Positions 19,383 through 28,216 of a DNA stretch of 45,169 nucleotides are shown here, in pieces (positions within the stretch are counted from its first letter, which is position 1; each line of letters starts with the position of its first letter). Origin of the DNA: Lentzea aerocolonigenes (lineage in GTDB: Bacteria > Actinomycetota > Actinomycetes > Mycobacteriales > Pseudonocardiaceae); assembly GCF_000955955.1 (NCBI RefSeq), contig NZ_JYJG01000162.1, forward strand, positions 1 through 45,169. Direction: 5' to 3'. A program made the position numbers and the translations under genes. A model generated the notes under the pieces. The model searched no databases and was not told the DNA's origin. It saw nothing but the letters and a program-made list of their open reading frames with translations.

Positions 19383-20990
19383 GTGTTGGTGGTGGGGATC
19401 GACTTCGGCACCCTGTCGGCGCGGGCCGTGGTGGTCCGCGTCTCGGACGGGGCCGAGCTGGGCAGCGCTGCCGTGGACTACGCGCACGGCGTGCTGGAAC
19501 CCGAGCCGCAGTGGGCGCTCCAGGTGCCTTCGGACTACCTGGATGCCTTGCGAGCAGTGCCTTTGGCGTTGCGCGAGGCCGGCGCGTCCCCCTCGGACGT
19601 GATCGGCATCGGCACCGACTTCACCGCCAGCACCGTGCTTCCGGTGCTGGCGGACGGCACACCGCTGCAGTCCTCGTCCCCGCACGCCCTGGCGAAACTC
19701 TGGCGCCACCACGCGGCTTCTTCGCAGGCCGCGCGCTTCAACGCCGTTTTCGCGTCAGAGCAGTGGATGGAGATGTACGGAGGACTGACCTCAGCGGAGT
19801 GGGAGTTCCCCAAAGCGCTGCAGGTGCTCGAAGAGGCACCTGATGTGTACGCCAGCATGGGACACTGGGCGGAAGCCGCGGACTGGATCGTCTGGCAGCT
19901 GACCGGAACCTATGTGCGCAACGCGTGCACCGCCGGTTACAAGGGACTGTACCAGTCCGGCTACCCGTCGCCAGCCCTTTTGGCGCAGTTGCACCCGGAT
20001 TTCGGTTCCTTCGCAGCTCAGAAGCTCGACGCGCCGATCGTGCCGTTGGGCACGCGGGTCGGCGGCCTGTCCGCTTCGGGCGCTGCGCTGACGGGACTTC
20101 GGGAGGGCACTCCGGTCGCGTGCGGGGTCATCGACGCGCACGCCACCGTTGCGGCTGCTGGAGCTGCTTCGCCCGGCCGGTTGGTGGCCGTGATGGGCAC
20201 CTCGACCTGCCACATGATGGTGGGCTCTTCGCTGCGTCCCGTACCCGGCATGTGCGGTGTCGTGGACGGCGGCATCGTGCCTGGCCACTGGGGCTACGAG
20301 GCGGGCCAGAGCGGCGCCGGTTCGATCCTCGCCTGGTACGTGGAACACCAGGTGCCCGCGTCTTATTCCGCCACCGCCGCCTCCGAGGGAATCTCGGTCC
20401 ACACGCTGCTGTCGCGCCTCGGGGACGGCCGCCCGGTCGGCTCGCACGGACTGGTCGCCCTCGACTGGAACGACGGCAACCGCTCTCTCCTGGTCGACCA
20501 TGCACTGTCCGGCCTCGTGCTGGGTCAGACCCTCGCCACCCGCGCTGAGGACGTGTATCGCGCGCTCATGGAAGCCACCGCGTTCGGCACGCGCACGATC
20601 GTCACGGCGTTCCGCGAGGCGGGCCTGCCGGTGGAGTCGTTCGTGGCAGCGGGCGGCCTGACGCAGAACCCCGTGCTCATGCAGATCTACGCCGACGTCC
20701 TGGGCATGCCGGTGTCCCTGATCGGCTCCGCGGAAGGCGCCGCCCTGGGTGCCGCGATCCACGGAGCCGTCGCCGCCGGGGCGTACCCGTCGATCCAGGA
20801 TGCTTCCGCGGCAATGGGTTCAGTGCGCCGCGACGTCTACTCCCCCGACCCCGCGAGGGTTTCCGGCTACACCCGCCTGTACGCCGAATACATGATGCTG
20901 CACGACCACTTCGGCCGCGGCGGCAACTCCGTCATGCACCGCCTGCGCTCCTTCAACACTTCTTCCACTGCAGGCGATACGTCGTGCTGA
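19383..20990 (+). CDS. araB: FGGY-family carbohydrate kinase, ribulokinase-like
   Basis: 535 residues with the FGGY fold: N-terminal phosphate-1 motif VVGIDFGTLSARAVVV, the GTDFTAS region near 70-80, and the C-terminal FGGY segment around AAGGLTQNPVLMQIYADVLG. The sequence GTLSARAVV is typical of ribulokinase (AraB), which phosphorylates L-ribulose. GGGAGGG at 19368-19374 supports the GTG at 19383. It diverges from the rho-like gene with a 30-nt gap. No araA or araD is present nearby, so the pathway is incomplete here and the symbol is provisional. The 3' end overlaps the DUF4360 gene by 38 bp. Confidence 0.85.
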   Translation: MLVVGIDFGTLSARAVVVRVSDGAELGSAAVDYAHGVLEPEPQWALQVPSDYLDALRAVPLALREAGASPSDVIGIGTDFTASTVLPVLADGTPLQSSSPHALAKLWRHHAASSQAARFNAVFASEQWMEMYGGLTSAEWEFPKALQVLEEAPDVYASMGHWAEAADWIVWQLTGTYVRNACTAGYKGLYQSGYPSPALLAQLHPDFGSFAAQKLDAPIVPLGTRVGGLSASGAALTGLREGTPVACGVIDAHATVAAAGAASPGRLVAVMGTSTCHMMVGSSLRPVPGMCGVVDGGIVPGHWGYEAGQSGAGSILAWYVEHQVPASYSATAASEGISVHTLLSRLGDGRPVGSHGLVALDWNDGNRSLLVDHALSGLVLGQTLATRAEDVYRALMEATAFGTRTIVTAFREAGLPVESFVAAGGLTQNPVLMQIYADVLGMPVSLIGSAEGAALGAAIHGAVAAGAYPSIQDASAAMGSVRRDVYSPDPARVSGYTRLYAEYMMLHDHFGRGGNSVMHRLRSFNTSSTAGDTSC

Positions 20991-21510
20991 CACTCGAATC
21001 CGTCGAGTCCATCGTCATGAAGCTCACGTTCCGCTTGCCGGTGACTTTCAGCTCGGTCTCGATGCTCAACGGCTTCTTGTCCTTGCACGGCCCGTGAGCC
21101 ACCGAGTCAGGTTTGTCCGTCACCTGCCAGTTATCACTCATCGGCCCCTGATATGTGTGCATGCTGTGCCGCGTAGGAAACCCCGGGAAGTGGTAACTGT
21201 TGCGCGCGGTGCCTTTCGCACCCTGCTCCAGGCTGGCGAACCCGCGGTAGTCCGTGGCCGCGATCCCGTACGCATAGCCGTCCGCGTGGTTGAGCTCGAG
21301 CTCGATCGTGCAACTCTTCTTGGCCTCACTCCCCTTGGCCTGCACCAAGAAGTCGCTGTAGGTCACCGTGAACGCCTCGTTGTCCTCCGACATCGCCACG
21401 TTCGTCGTCCCCTGCGGACATCCCGTGCCGCCCACGCTCACCACCTCGACGGTGACCGGTCCAGGTGGAACCACCGCCACAGCCACCAACGCCATCGCCG
21501 CCGCCAGCAT
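20953..21510 (-). CDS. Secreted DUF4360-type protein
   Basis: 185 residues with an N-terminal signal peptide (MLAAAMALVAVAVVPPG) and the DUF4360 pattern: GTGCPQGTTNVAMSEDNEAFTVTYSDF and paired cysteines. DUF4360 proteins are secreted by many actinomycetes and fungi and have no established function. A strong AGGAGG ribosome site (complement of 21516-21521) fixes the ATG. It lies downstream of the NACHT-HEAT gene on the same strand with a 59-nt gap. Confidence 0.88.
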   Translation of the reverse strand: MLAAAMALVAVAVVPPGPVTVEVVSVGGTGCPQGTTNVAMSEDNEAFTVTYSDFLVQAKGSEAKKSCTIELELNHADGYAYGIAATDYRGFASLEQGAKGTARNSYHFPGFPTRHSMHTYQGPMSDNWQVTDKPDSVAHGPCKDKKPLSIETELKVTGKRNVSFMTMDSTDSSVSTTYRLQWKKC

Positions 21511-21569
21511 CGAGGCCTCCTCACATCGTTGTGGGAGAACCTATCGAGCCGCGCAATCACGCGAACGGC

Positions 21570-24500
21570 TCAGCGACCGCGCAGCTTGAGGATCAACGCC
21601 CGCGCCTCTTCGCGGCACTCGTCACTCCACTCGGCGACACAACCGGCCGCGATCACCCGCACATGCCGAGGAGTTTTCTCGTCGAAAGCGACCTCGTGAG
21701 CCACCAGCACAGCGCGGCTGCGCAGATCACGTCGCAGCCAGAGCAACCGCTGCGCCGCCTTCAACCGGACCAGCGGGCCGAACCCGGCATCGTCCGCGAT
21801 GGCCGACAACTCGGGAATCACCGCGGACGGATGTGTATAAGAGACAGGTCCAACGGCCGGGCGATCGGGAGCAACTCCCGCAGCACTTTGAACATCGCCT
21901 CGCGCCTGGTCGGCCAGCGCGAGCAGATGTCCTCCGCGGCGAGACGACGCAGGTTCACTCCGAGGCCGTCGTCCCTGACCATCGCCTCCAGCACCGCCTT
22001 CGCCTGGGCTCGCCCCAGTTCGCCCATGCTGGCGAGATCGGCGGCGGCGCGGCGGCGCAACGCCGGTACGGCGGCGGGATCGGCCGAGATCGCGGTGAGT
22101 GCGGCGGCACAGGCCGTCCGGTCGTCCGCTGAGAGGTCCCCCAGAAACTCGACGGCTCGCCACCTTTGGGCGGGCATGGCCATCGGGTTGTCGCGGATCG
22201 CCCGAAGCTCACCGAACGCACGTGCGTAACGGAGTTCGTCGATGCGCATTCGCCACGGCGCATCCCGATCGGCCAGGAGGAAGTCGTGCACCGACGGCTC
22301 GGCGGAGATGGCGCCGATGAGCAGCGCTGCCTTCCGGCGTTCACGCATCGGACGTGCTTCATCGTGGACGATCGCGGCCGCATCGCCGTGCACGCGTGCC
22401 CACGCGCCCAGCTCGGCGGCCTTCACGAGCGCCGTCGTCGTTCCCTGCGTCAACAGGAGATCGAGCGCTTCATGATCGGTTCGCACGGACAGCCTGGCGA
22501 GGGCCAGCGCGGCCTCCCGGCGATCGTTGGACCAGCTCTCCGGGCCGGAGATCACCTCACGGACCGCCTTCTCCGCCTCTGCCCGCAGAGGGAGGTCGTC
22601 CCAGATGTCGGGCCGTGGGCCACGATGGGCCATCGAGACCGAACCGTCGGCCAGCAGGAACCGCTCGACCTCCGTTCGCAGCCTGCGCGGTAACACCGAC
22701 GTGCGGGCCAGCCACCCGGCGATGGCATCTCCCAACTCTGGATCACGGGCCAGCGCGACGATCAACCCGACCAGCCGCGGTATCACCGGTGTGTCCACTC
22801 TCGACAGTGCCATGGCGGCGAAAGCGCGCTCGTCCACTGTCAGATGAACGCTCTCCGCGAGCCTCCAGAGGACCTCGATCATCGTCGGCAGATGGACGCG
22901 ATCGAGTTCTACGAGCGCCTCTGCCGCACCGCATCGGACAACGACCTGCTCATCGGCGTCCCTCAGGACCGACAGATGGAAGTCGACCGCCTCCTGCCGC
23001 GCGGAGGGATCCAGCTCGTTCGCCAGGCTCAGGTAGGCGTTCGACCGTGCCAGGAAGCTGCCGCATTCACACTCGGCGTGCTTGCGCAGCAAGGAGAGCG
23101 CAGGTGTGCCCAGTAGACACGCGGCAGCGGTGACCTCCTGGTATTCCCTATCGGGATCGCGGACCAGCGCCCACAGGCTGGCACTCACGTCGGCTCCGAG
23201 TGCGGCGAGATCGTCGACGAGCGCCCTCCAAGTGCTCAACGGCATGGCACCACACGCGCCGAACACGCGGTCCACCGCGGTGGGGAGCCAAGTGCGGTCG
23301 ATCCTCGTGAGCATCAGCGCCACGCGCGCCCGGTCGTCGAGATCAGCCGTCTGGTCGTCGACGTACCGGCGCATCACCCCAACCGGCACGTCGCAGCCGA
23401 GGATGTCGAGCGCCTCCAAAGCGGGTTGGATACGGGACTGGTCGTTGTCGTCGAGGATCTCGTGGAGCGCTTCGGCGAACGAGGCGCGTATGCCGGGCCC
23501 CGACGACGCGAACTTCCTGGCCACGAACGGCGTGTCGAGAACAGCCCCGGAGCGCAGCAGGCGGACCACGCCGTCCACTGCTCTGCGGTGGAACGCTCCG
23601 CCGAGCCAGACGAGTGCCTGCGACGCCTGCAGCCGTGTGCGCAACGTCCGTTCGTCGTCGTGCAGCAAGGTGGTGAGCACGTCAGCGGCTGCCTCGCGCC
23701 GGGTGACGTCGGCACCGGAGAAGGCTGATCCCAGGCTGGGGAGCTGCACGGGCAGGTTCTGATCCCGCGCGATCGCGAGCATTTCCGCACCCGCCTGCTC
23801 ACGCCACGCCGGCCCGTACGAGTGCAGTTGTTGCCAGGCCAGAAAGGCGACCTCCGGGTCCCGCTCGCCTCGCGCGATGAGCAGGAGCTCGTCGACGGCC
23901 TCGGCGTGGTACTCAGGACCACATTGGATCAGCTGGCTCGCGAGGTAACAGCGGTTCGTCGGATCAACGCCCAGATCTACCATCGACGCACGGATCTGCG
24001 CGATCGCGTCGGCGCGATGCGGCTCCCCCAGCCTCGCCAACGCACGCAGGGCGGAGACGAAGAGGTAGCGAGACCGGCCGATGTGTGCGAGCACCGACCG
24101 GAGGTGCCCGGCCGCCTCGTCGTGGAACGCGGGTCCCAGCTCCGCGAGCGCGCCCGCCGCCGAGATGACGCTCCCCCACTGCTCCGCCGGGTCGGAGAGC
24201 ATCCTCCTGAGGTGCTCGGCCGCGACGTCCCTGGGACAAAGCGTGCTGAGGTGGACTGTGAGCGACTGGCGTTCCGCGGGTGCGCCGCCGCACTGGGTCG
24301 CGACCAGTTCCGCCGCGACCACACGCTGTCGCGGGCCGAGCGATGCCAGCGCGTTCGCTCCGTTGGCACGCAGATTGGGGAGAAGCCTCCGGTCGGTGGC
24401 GACTTTCTCCAGCAGTTGTGACGCCGACTGCGGGTCACCGAGCGACGCCAAGCCCACCGCTGCCTTCTTCCTGCCTTCCACGCTGTGTGCCCGATCGCGC

Positions 24501-26557
24501 AGCACGGACAGGAAGATCTCCGCGCACTGCTCGTGGAACTCCAGGCCGATCTCGATCAGTCCCAGTGCGGCTTCGACCAGATCGGCGACCGGTGTGTCCA
24601 CATCGGACACGGTCCGTTGGAGTGCGGCGACCGCGTGGTCACGGGCTTCGCCGCCGAACGCCGCGAGCACGACGGCGGCACCACGGCGATCGGACCCCGT
24701 CGCGTACGGGTCGCCGAGGACAGAGCGCAGGCCGCGTTCGGCCGCGTCCCGTGCGGTGGATCCGCTGTCCGCCAAGGCTTCCGCCGCGATCAGCCGATGT
24801 TCTGCCGGAGCTGAGGCGTTCTCGACGCCCGCACGCAGGAACGCGATCGCCTCGTTCGCACGCCGGTCGCGCAGCCGCACCGCCAGCGCGGTCGCGGCTT
24901 CCGCGCGTGACTCCCAGGGCGCCTCTTCGTCGTGGAACAGGTCGGCGAGCCAGTCGGCCAGTCCGGGGTGATGAGTGGCTCTGCTGGTTCTGGCCAGGAT
25001 GTTCGCGGCGCGGTACTGGGTGGTCATCGCCCAGCCGCGCACGGTGGTCAGGAACTCGTCGACCACCGGCGCGCTCGCGGGCAGGTGCTTGCAGAGCAGC
25101 CGGGCGGCGATGAGGTGCTGCTCCGAGGTTCCGCCGTGCAGCCGGCGCAGCAGCTCGTCCGCCTGGTCGGGGTGCAGGTGCGTGTAGTGCAGGAGCACCG
25201 CGCGGGCGAAACGGCCCGCCTCCCACGACTTCGCCGCGTGCAGCAGCTCGGCGACGGCCGGGTCCCTGGGGTCGAACTCGGCGGGCAGTTCGCGGGCCTC
25301 TGCCGTCGCCGCCACGTGTTCGGCGAAGCTGTGGTGCAGGAAGGCGAGGTCGCCGCCGCGTTGGACGAACGGTCCCGCGGCGGTGAGGTGGTCGATCAGC
25401 TCGTCGGCGGTGCCCGCGCCGGGGTGACACTCGACCCAGCGCCGCACGGCCGTGCTCAGGGAGACGTCGGAGCGGCGCCTGCTGCGGCCCAGGACTTCGA
25501 CCAGGGCGGTGCGATGGCGTTCGAACGCCGGCGGTGTGGAGCGCGAAGAGGAGATGAATCCCAGGTACGACTCGTAGAGCTGGAACTGGTTGCCGGGCAG
25601 CGGCCGGTCACCGTGCCGTTCGAAGACGATCGCGGCGATGGTGGCCAGCAGCGGTACCGCGACCAGTTCGGTGAGGTGGGCGTCGCGGATCTGGTGCAGG
25701 AACGTGCGAGTCTGGTCCTCGTCGCCGAACCAGCACCCGGCGAACCGGCGCAGCCCCTCCTCGTCGAACGGCAGCAGCTCGTAGCGCATCGCACCGGCGC
25801 GTTGCAGGGCGGAGAGCGCGCCGCCTTCCGCGGGCCTGGTCGTGAGGACGACGCGATACGGGTCCTTGCCCGCCCAAGCGGCCAGGGTGTGCACGATCGC
25901 GGCGCGGGCTTCGGTGTCCGCGACCTCGTCCAGCGCGTCGATCAGCAACAGCCAGCGGTGGCCGGACACGCGCCGGGCGAACAGCGCGGGATCGAGTGGT
26001 CCGGTCAGGTAGCGGCCGTATTCGGCGGAAGCGCTCGTCGCGAGCGTTTCGGAGATCGACTGCCCCAGATGCGTGGCGAGCAGCCGGGCGGGGAGGCGCA
26101 GGGGCACCACGGGTTCCGCGATCGGGGCCTCGCCGGTACAGGACCAGGCCCTGACGATGTCCGCGGTGAGCCGGAGCGTGAGGGTCGACTTTCCCTGGCC
26201 GGGGCCGCCGGTGATCACCAGGTGGTCGTCGTTGTCGAGCGCCGACCGGACCGACTTCGAGGGTGGCCGCACGACCGCCCTCGCGACCGGCGCGACCGGT
26301 GCGTCGACGAGCAGGCCGTGCTCGTCGTAGGCCGGGGCAGGCGGCTGGTCGGCCGGGGCCTCGTCGAGGTCGTTGCCGATGTCCTGGCGCACGTAGACGG
26401 TCCCGAGCGTCGGCCTGCGGGCACCGGGGAGCTGGTACGGCAGGAGGTCCGCGGCCTGCTCCTGGGCCCACATCAGGTCCTTGACCCCGGCCGGCAGGAT
26501 CGTGGCCGATGCCCAGCCGCGGGCTTGGATGCTGAACCTGAGCTCATCCTCCGCCAT
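21570..26557 (-). pseudogene. NACHT-HEAT repeat STAND NTPase, interrupted by an adaptor-like sequence
   Basis: The 5' frame (26557 to 21818) encodes about 1570 residues. Residues 1-100 form a conserved-looking N-terminal region I cannot name. A NACHT domain follows: Walker A GGPGQGKST at 117-125, Walker B LLLIDALDE at 203-211, sensor TTRP at 239-242. From about residue 430 the chain is a long array of HEAT-like repeats of 30-40 residues. At 21830-21847 an 18-base Tn5 mosaic-end sequence appears; after it the repeats continue in another frame to the stop at 21570 (from AVIPELSAIADDAG to LILKLRGR). The interruption is most likely an assembly artefact, so the gene itself is probably intact. NACHT proteins of bacteria include antiphage sensors; HEAT arrays usually serve as the recognition surface. 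No effector enzyme domain is visible, so defence is plausible but unproven. Confidence 0.85.
21829..21847. other. Tn5/Nextera mosaic-end sequence inside the NACHT-HEAT gene
   Basis: GATGTGTATAAGAGACAG at 21830-21847 is identical to 18 bases of the 19-base hyperactive Tn5 mosaic end used in tagmentation libraries; the remaining base at 21829 differs (G rather than A). There is no transposase, no second end and no 9-bp target duplication around it. It breaks the reading frame of a repeat protein. It is best read as a library-adaptor remnant or chimeric junction. Confidence 0.92.
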
Positions 26558-26608
26558 CCGGGGATGGTCTCACGATCACTCGGTGCATTTCGTGCCAAAT
26601 CAAGGACT

Positions 26609-28216
26609 TCACGCGCCTGCCAGGGCACCTACCACGTGGATCACGGTGGGGCGGTCGGCGGTGAAGGCCTTGCGCAGGGCTGTGGCGAACTTGTCCTCGT
26701 CGTCCACGGTCAGGCCGTGGCAGTTGAGGCCCTTGGCGACCTTGGCGAAGTCGATGCCCGGGAGGGTGACGCCGTGGACGGGTTCGCTGCGGTCGGCCAT
26801 CTCTCTGCGGATCTCGCCGTAGCCGCCGTTGTCGGCGATGATCACGGGCAGGGGCAGGCGTTCCTGGGCCGCGGTGGCGAGTTCGGGGAGGGTGAACATC
26901 ACGCCGCCGTCGCCGTGCAGGGCTATGACCTGACGGTCCGGGGCGCCCATCTTGGCGCCGATGGCCGCCGGGAGGCCGTAGCCGAGGGTGCCGAAGCCCG
27001 TCGGGTACAGGAAACTGGCCGGGGCTTCGAGGGGCAGGTTGGACAAAGTGCCGTAGTAGCAGGCCATTGCGCTGTCGGCGGCGACGATGGCGCCTGGGGA
27101 CAGGACTTCCTGCATTGCTTCGATCAGTGGAAGCCATGGAGCGCCTTGGGTTCTGGCGTGTTTGCGGAAGAGCCTCTGCCAGCGTTCGGCGCGTTTCACC
27201 GCTTCCTCGTTGGGTTTGGTCTTGCCGAGGCGTTGGTTGAGGGCGGTGACGGTGGCCTGGGCGTCGCCGACGAGGCGGTAGTCCGGGAGGGCGTTGGTGA
27301 TCATCTGCGCTGGGTCGACGTCGATGCGGATCAGGTCGCCGGAGAACTTCAGCGGGCCGTTCCAGAGGTCGGTGGAGGCCAGTTCGGTGCCGATGGCGAG
27401 GACGACGTCGCATTCGGCGACGAACTCGGCCACCGCCTTGTGGTGCAGGCCCGCGCCGATGGAGAGCTGGTGGCGTTCGGAGAAGGTGCCTTTGCCGTTG
27501 GCGGTGGCGACGACCGGGGCGCCGAGGCGTTCGGCGAGGGCGGTGATCTCCTCGGCCGCGCCCTTCGCGCCGCCGCCGATGATCAGGCCGGGGTGGGTGG
27601 CCGCGTTGAGACGGCCTGCCGCGGCGGCGATGGTGACGGCGTCGGCCGGTGGGTGGGCGACGATGACCGGGGCCACCTCGTTGACCTTCTCGAGGGCGTC
27701 GACGAGGTCGAGCGGGATCTCCAGGTGGGCCGGGCGGGGGCGGCCGGATGTCATGTGCGCGAAGGCTTGTGCGACCGCGAGGGGGATTTCGGCGACGCTG
27801 TGGACGCGGTTCGAGTAGCCGATGACGGCTTCGAGCGCGGCACTCAGGTGGCGGGCCTCGTGGAGGGTGCCGTTGCCGCGGCCGGGGTGCCGCAGCGGCA
27901 TGCCCGGCGAGATGAGCAGGACCGGCACGGAGTCGGAGTACGCCTGGGTCACCGCCGTCATGGCGTTGAGCACCGCCGGGCCGCTCGTGGTGAGGCAGAC
28001 GCCGGGTCTGCCGGTGACGCGGGCGTAGCCGTCGGCGGCGAAACCGGCGCCCTGCTCGTGGCGCGGCGTGACGTGCTTGACGTCGTGCTCGGCCAGGGCG
28101 CGGTAGATGCCGAGGTTGTGGGTGCCGGGGATGCCGAACACCAGCTCGGTGCCGTGCGCGACGAGTGCGCGCACCAGGGCGTCACCCCCGCTCATGCGAG
28201 GAACGGTCATGCTCAT
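26609..28216 (-). CDS. Thiamine-diphosphate-dependent enzyme (acetolactate synthase-like)
   Basis: 535 residues with the three-domain layout of ThDP enzymes. The cofactor-activating Glu is in RHEQGAGFAADGYAR near residue 50; the Mg/ThDP motif starts GDGGVMFTLPELA at 435 and ends with ADNGGYGEI near 461-469. It resembles acetolactate-synthase-like proteins including 5-guanidino-2-oxopentanoate decarboxylases, so it may decarboxylate a 2-oxo acid derived from an amino acid instead of making acetolactate. ATG 28216 overlaps the stop of the acyl-CoA synthetase gene by 4 bp (ATGA), so it is translationally coupled as the third gene of the operon starting at 31389. Confidence 0.87.
   Translation of the reverse strand: MSMTVPRMSGGDALVRALVAHGTELVFGIPGTHNLGIYRALAEHDVKHVTPRHEQGAGFAADGYARVTGRPGVCLTTSGPAVLNAMTAVTQAYSDSVPVLLISPGMPLRHPGRGNGTLHEARHLSAALEAVIGYSNRVHSVAEIPLAVAQAFAHMTSGRPRPAHLEIPLDLVDALEKVNEVAPVIVAHPPADAVTIAAAAGRLNAATHPGLIIGGGAKGAAEEITALAERLGAPVVATANGKGTFSERHQLSIGAGLHHKAVAEFVAECDVVLAIGTELASTDLWNGPLKFSGDLIRIDVDPAQMITNALPDYRLVGDAQATVTALNQRLGKTKPNEEAVKRAERWQRLFRKHARTQGAPWLPLIEAMQEVLSPGAIVAADSAMACYYGTLSNLPLEAPASFLYPTGFGTLGYGLPAAIGAKMGAPDRQVIALHGDGGVMFTLPELATAAQERLPLPVIIADNGGYGEIRREMADRSEPVHGVTLPGIDFAKVAKGLNCHGLTVDDEDKFATALRKAFTADRPTVIHVVGALAGA

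Noticed and set aside
19353..19712. N-terminal extension of the Rho-like protein
   Set aside because: The upstream frame is antisense to the kinase gene and lacks Rho_N features; homology and a good ATG begin at 19352.
19383..20990. A complete arabinose operon
   Set aside because: Only the kinase is present; no isomerase, epimerase, transporter or AraC/GntR-type partner lies next to it.
21829..21847. A natural insertion sequence or transposon
   Set aside because: Only a single synthetic-type mosaic end is present, with no transposase, partner end or target duplication.
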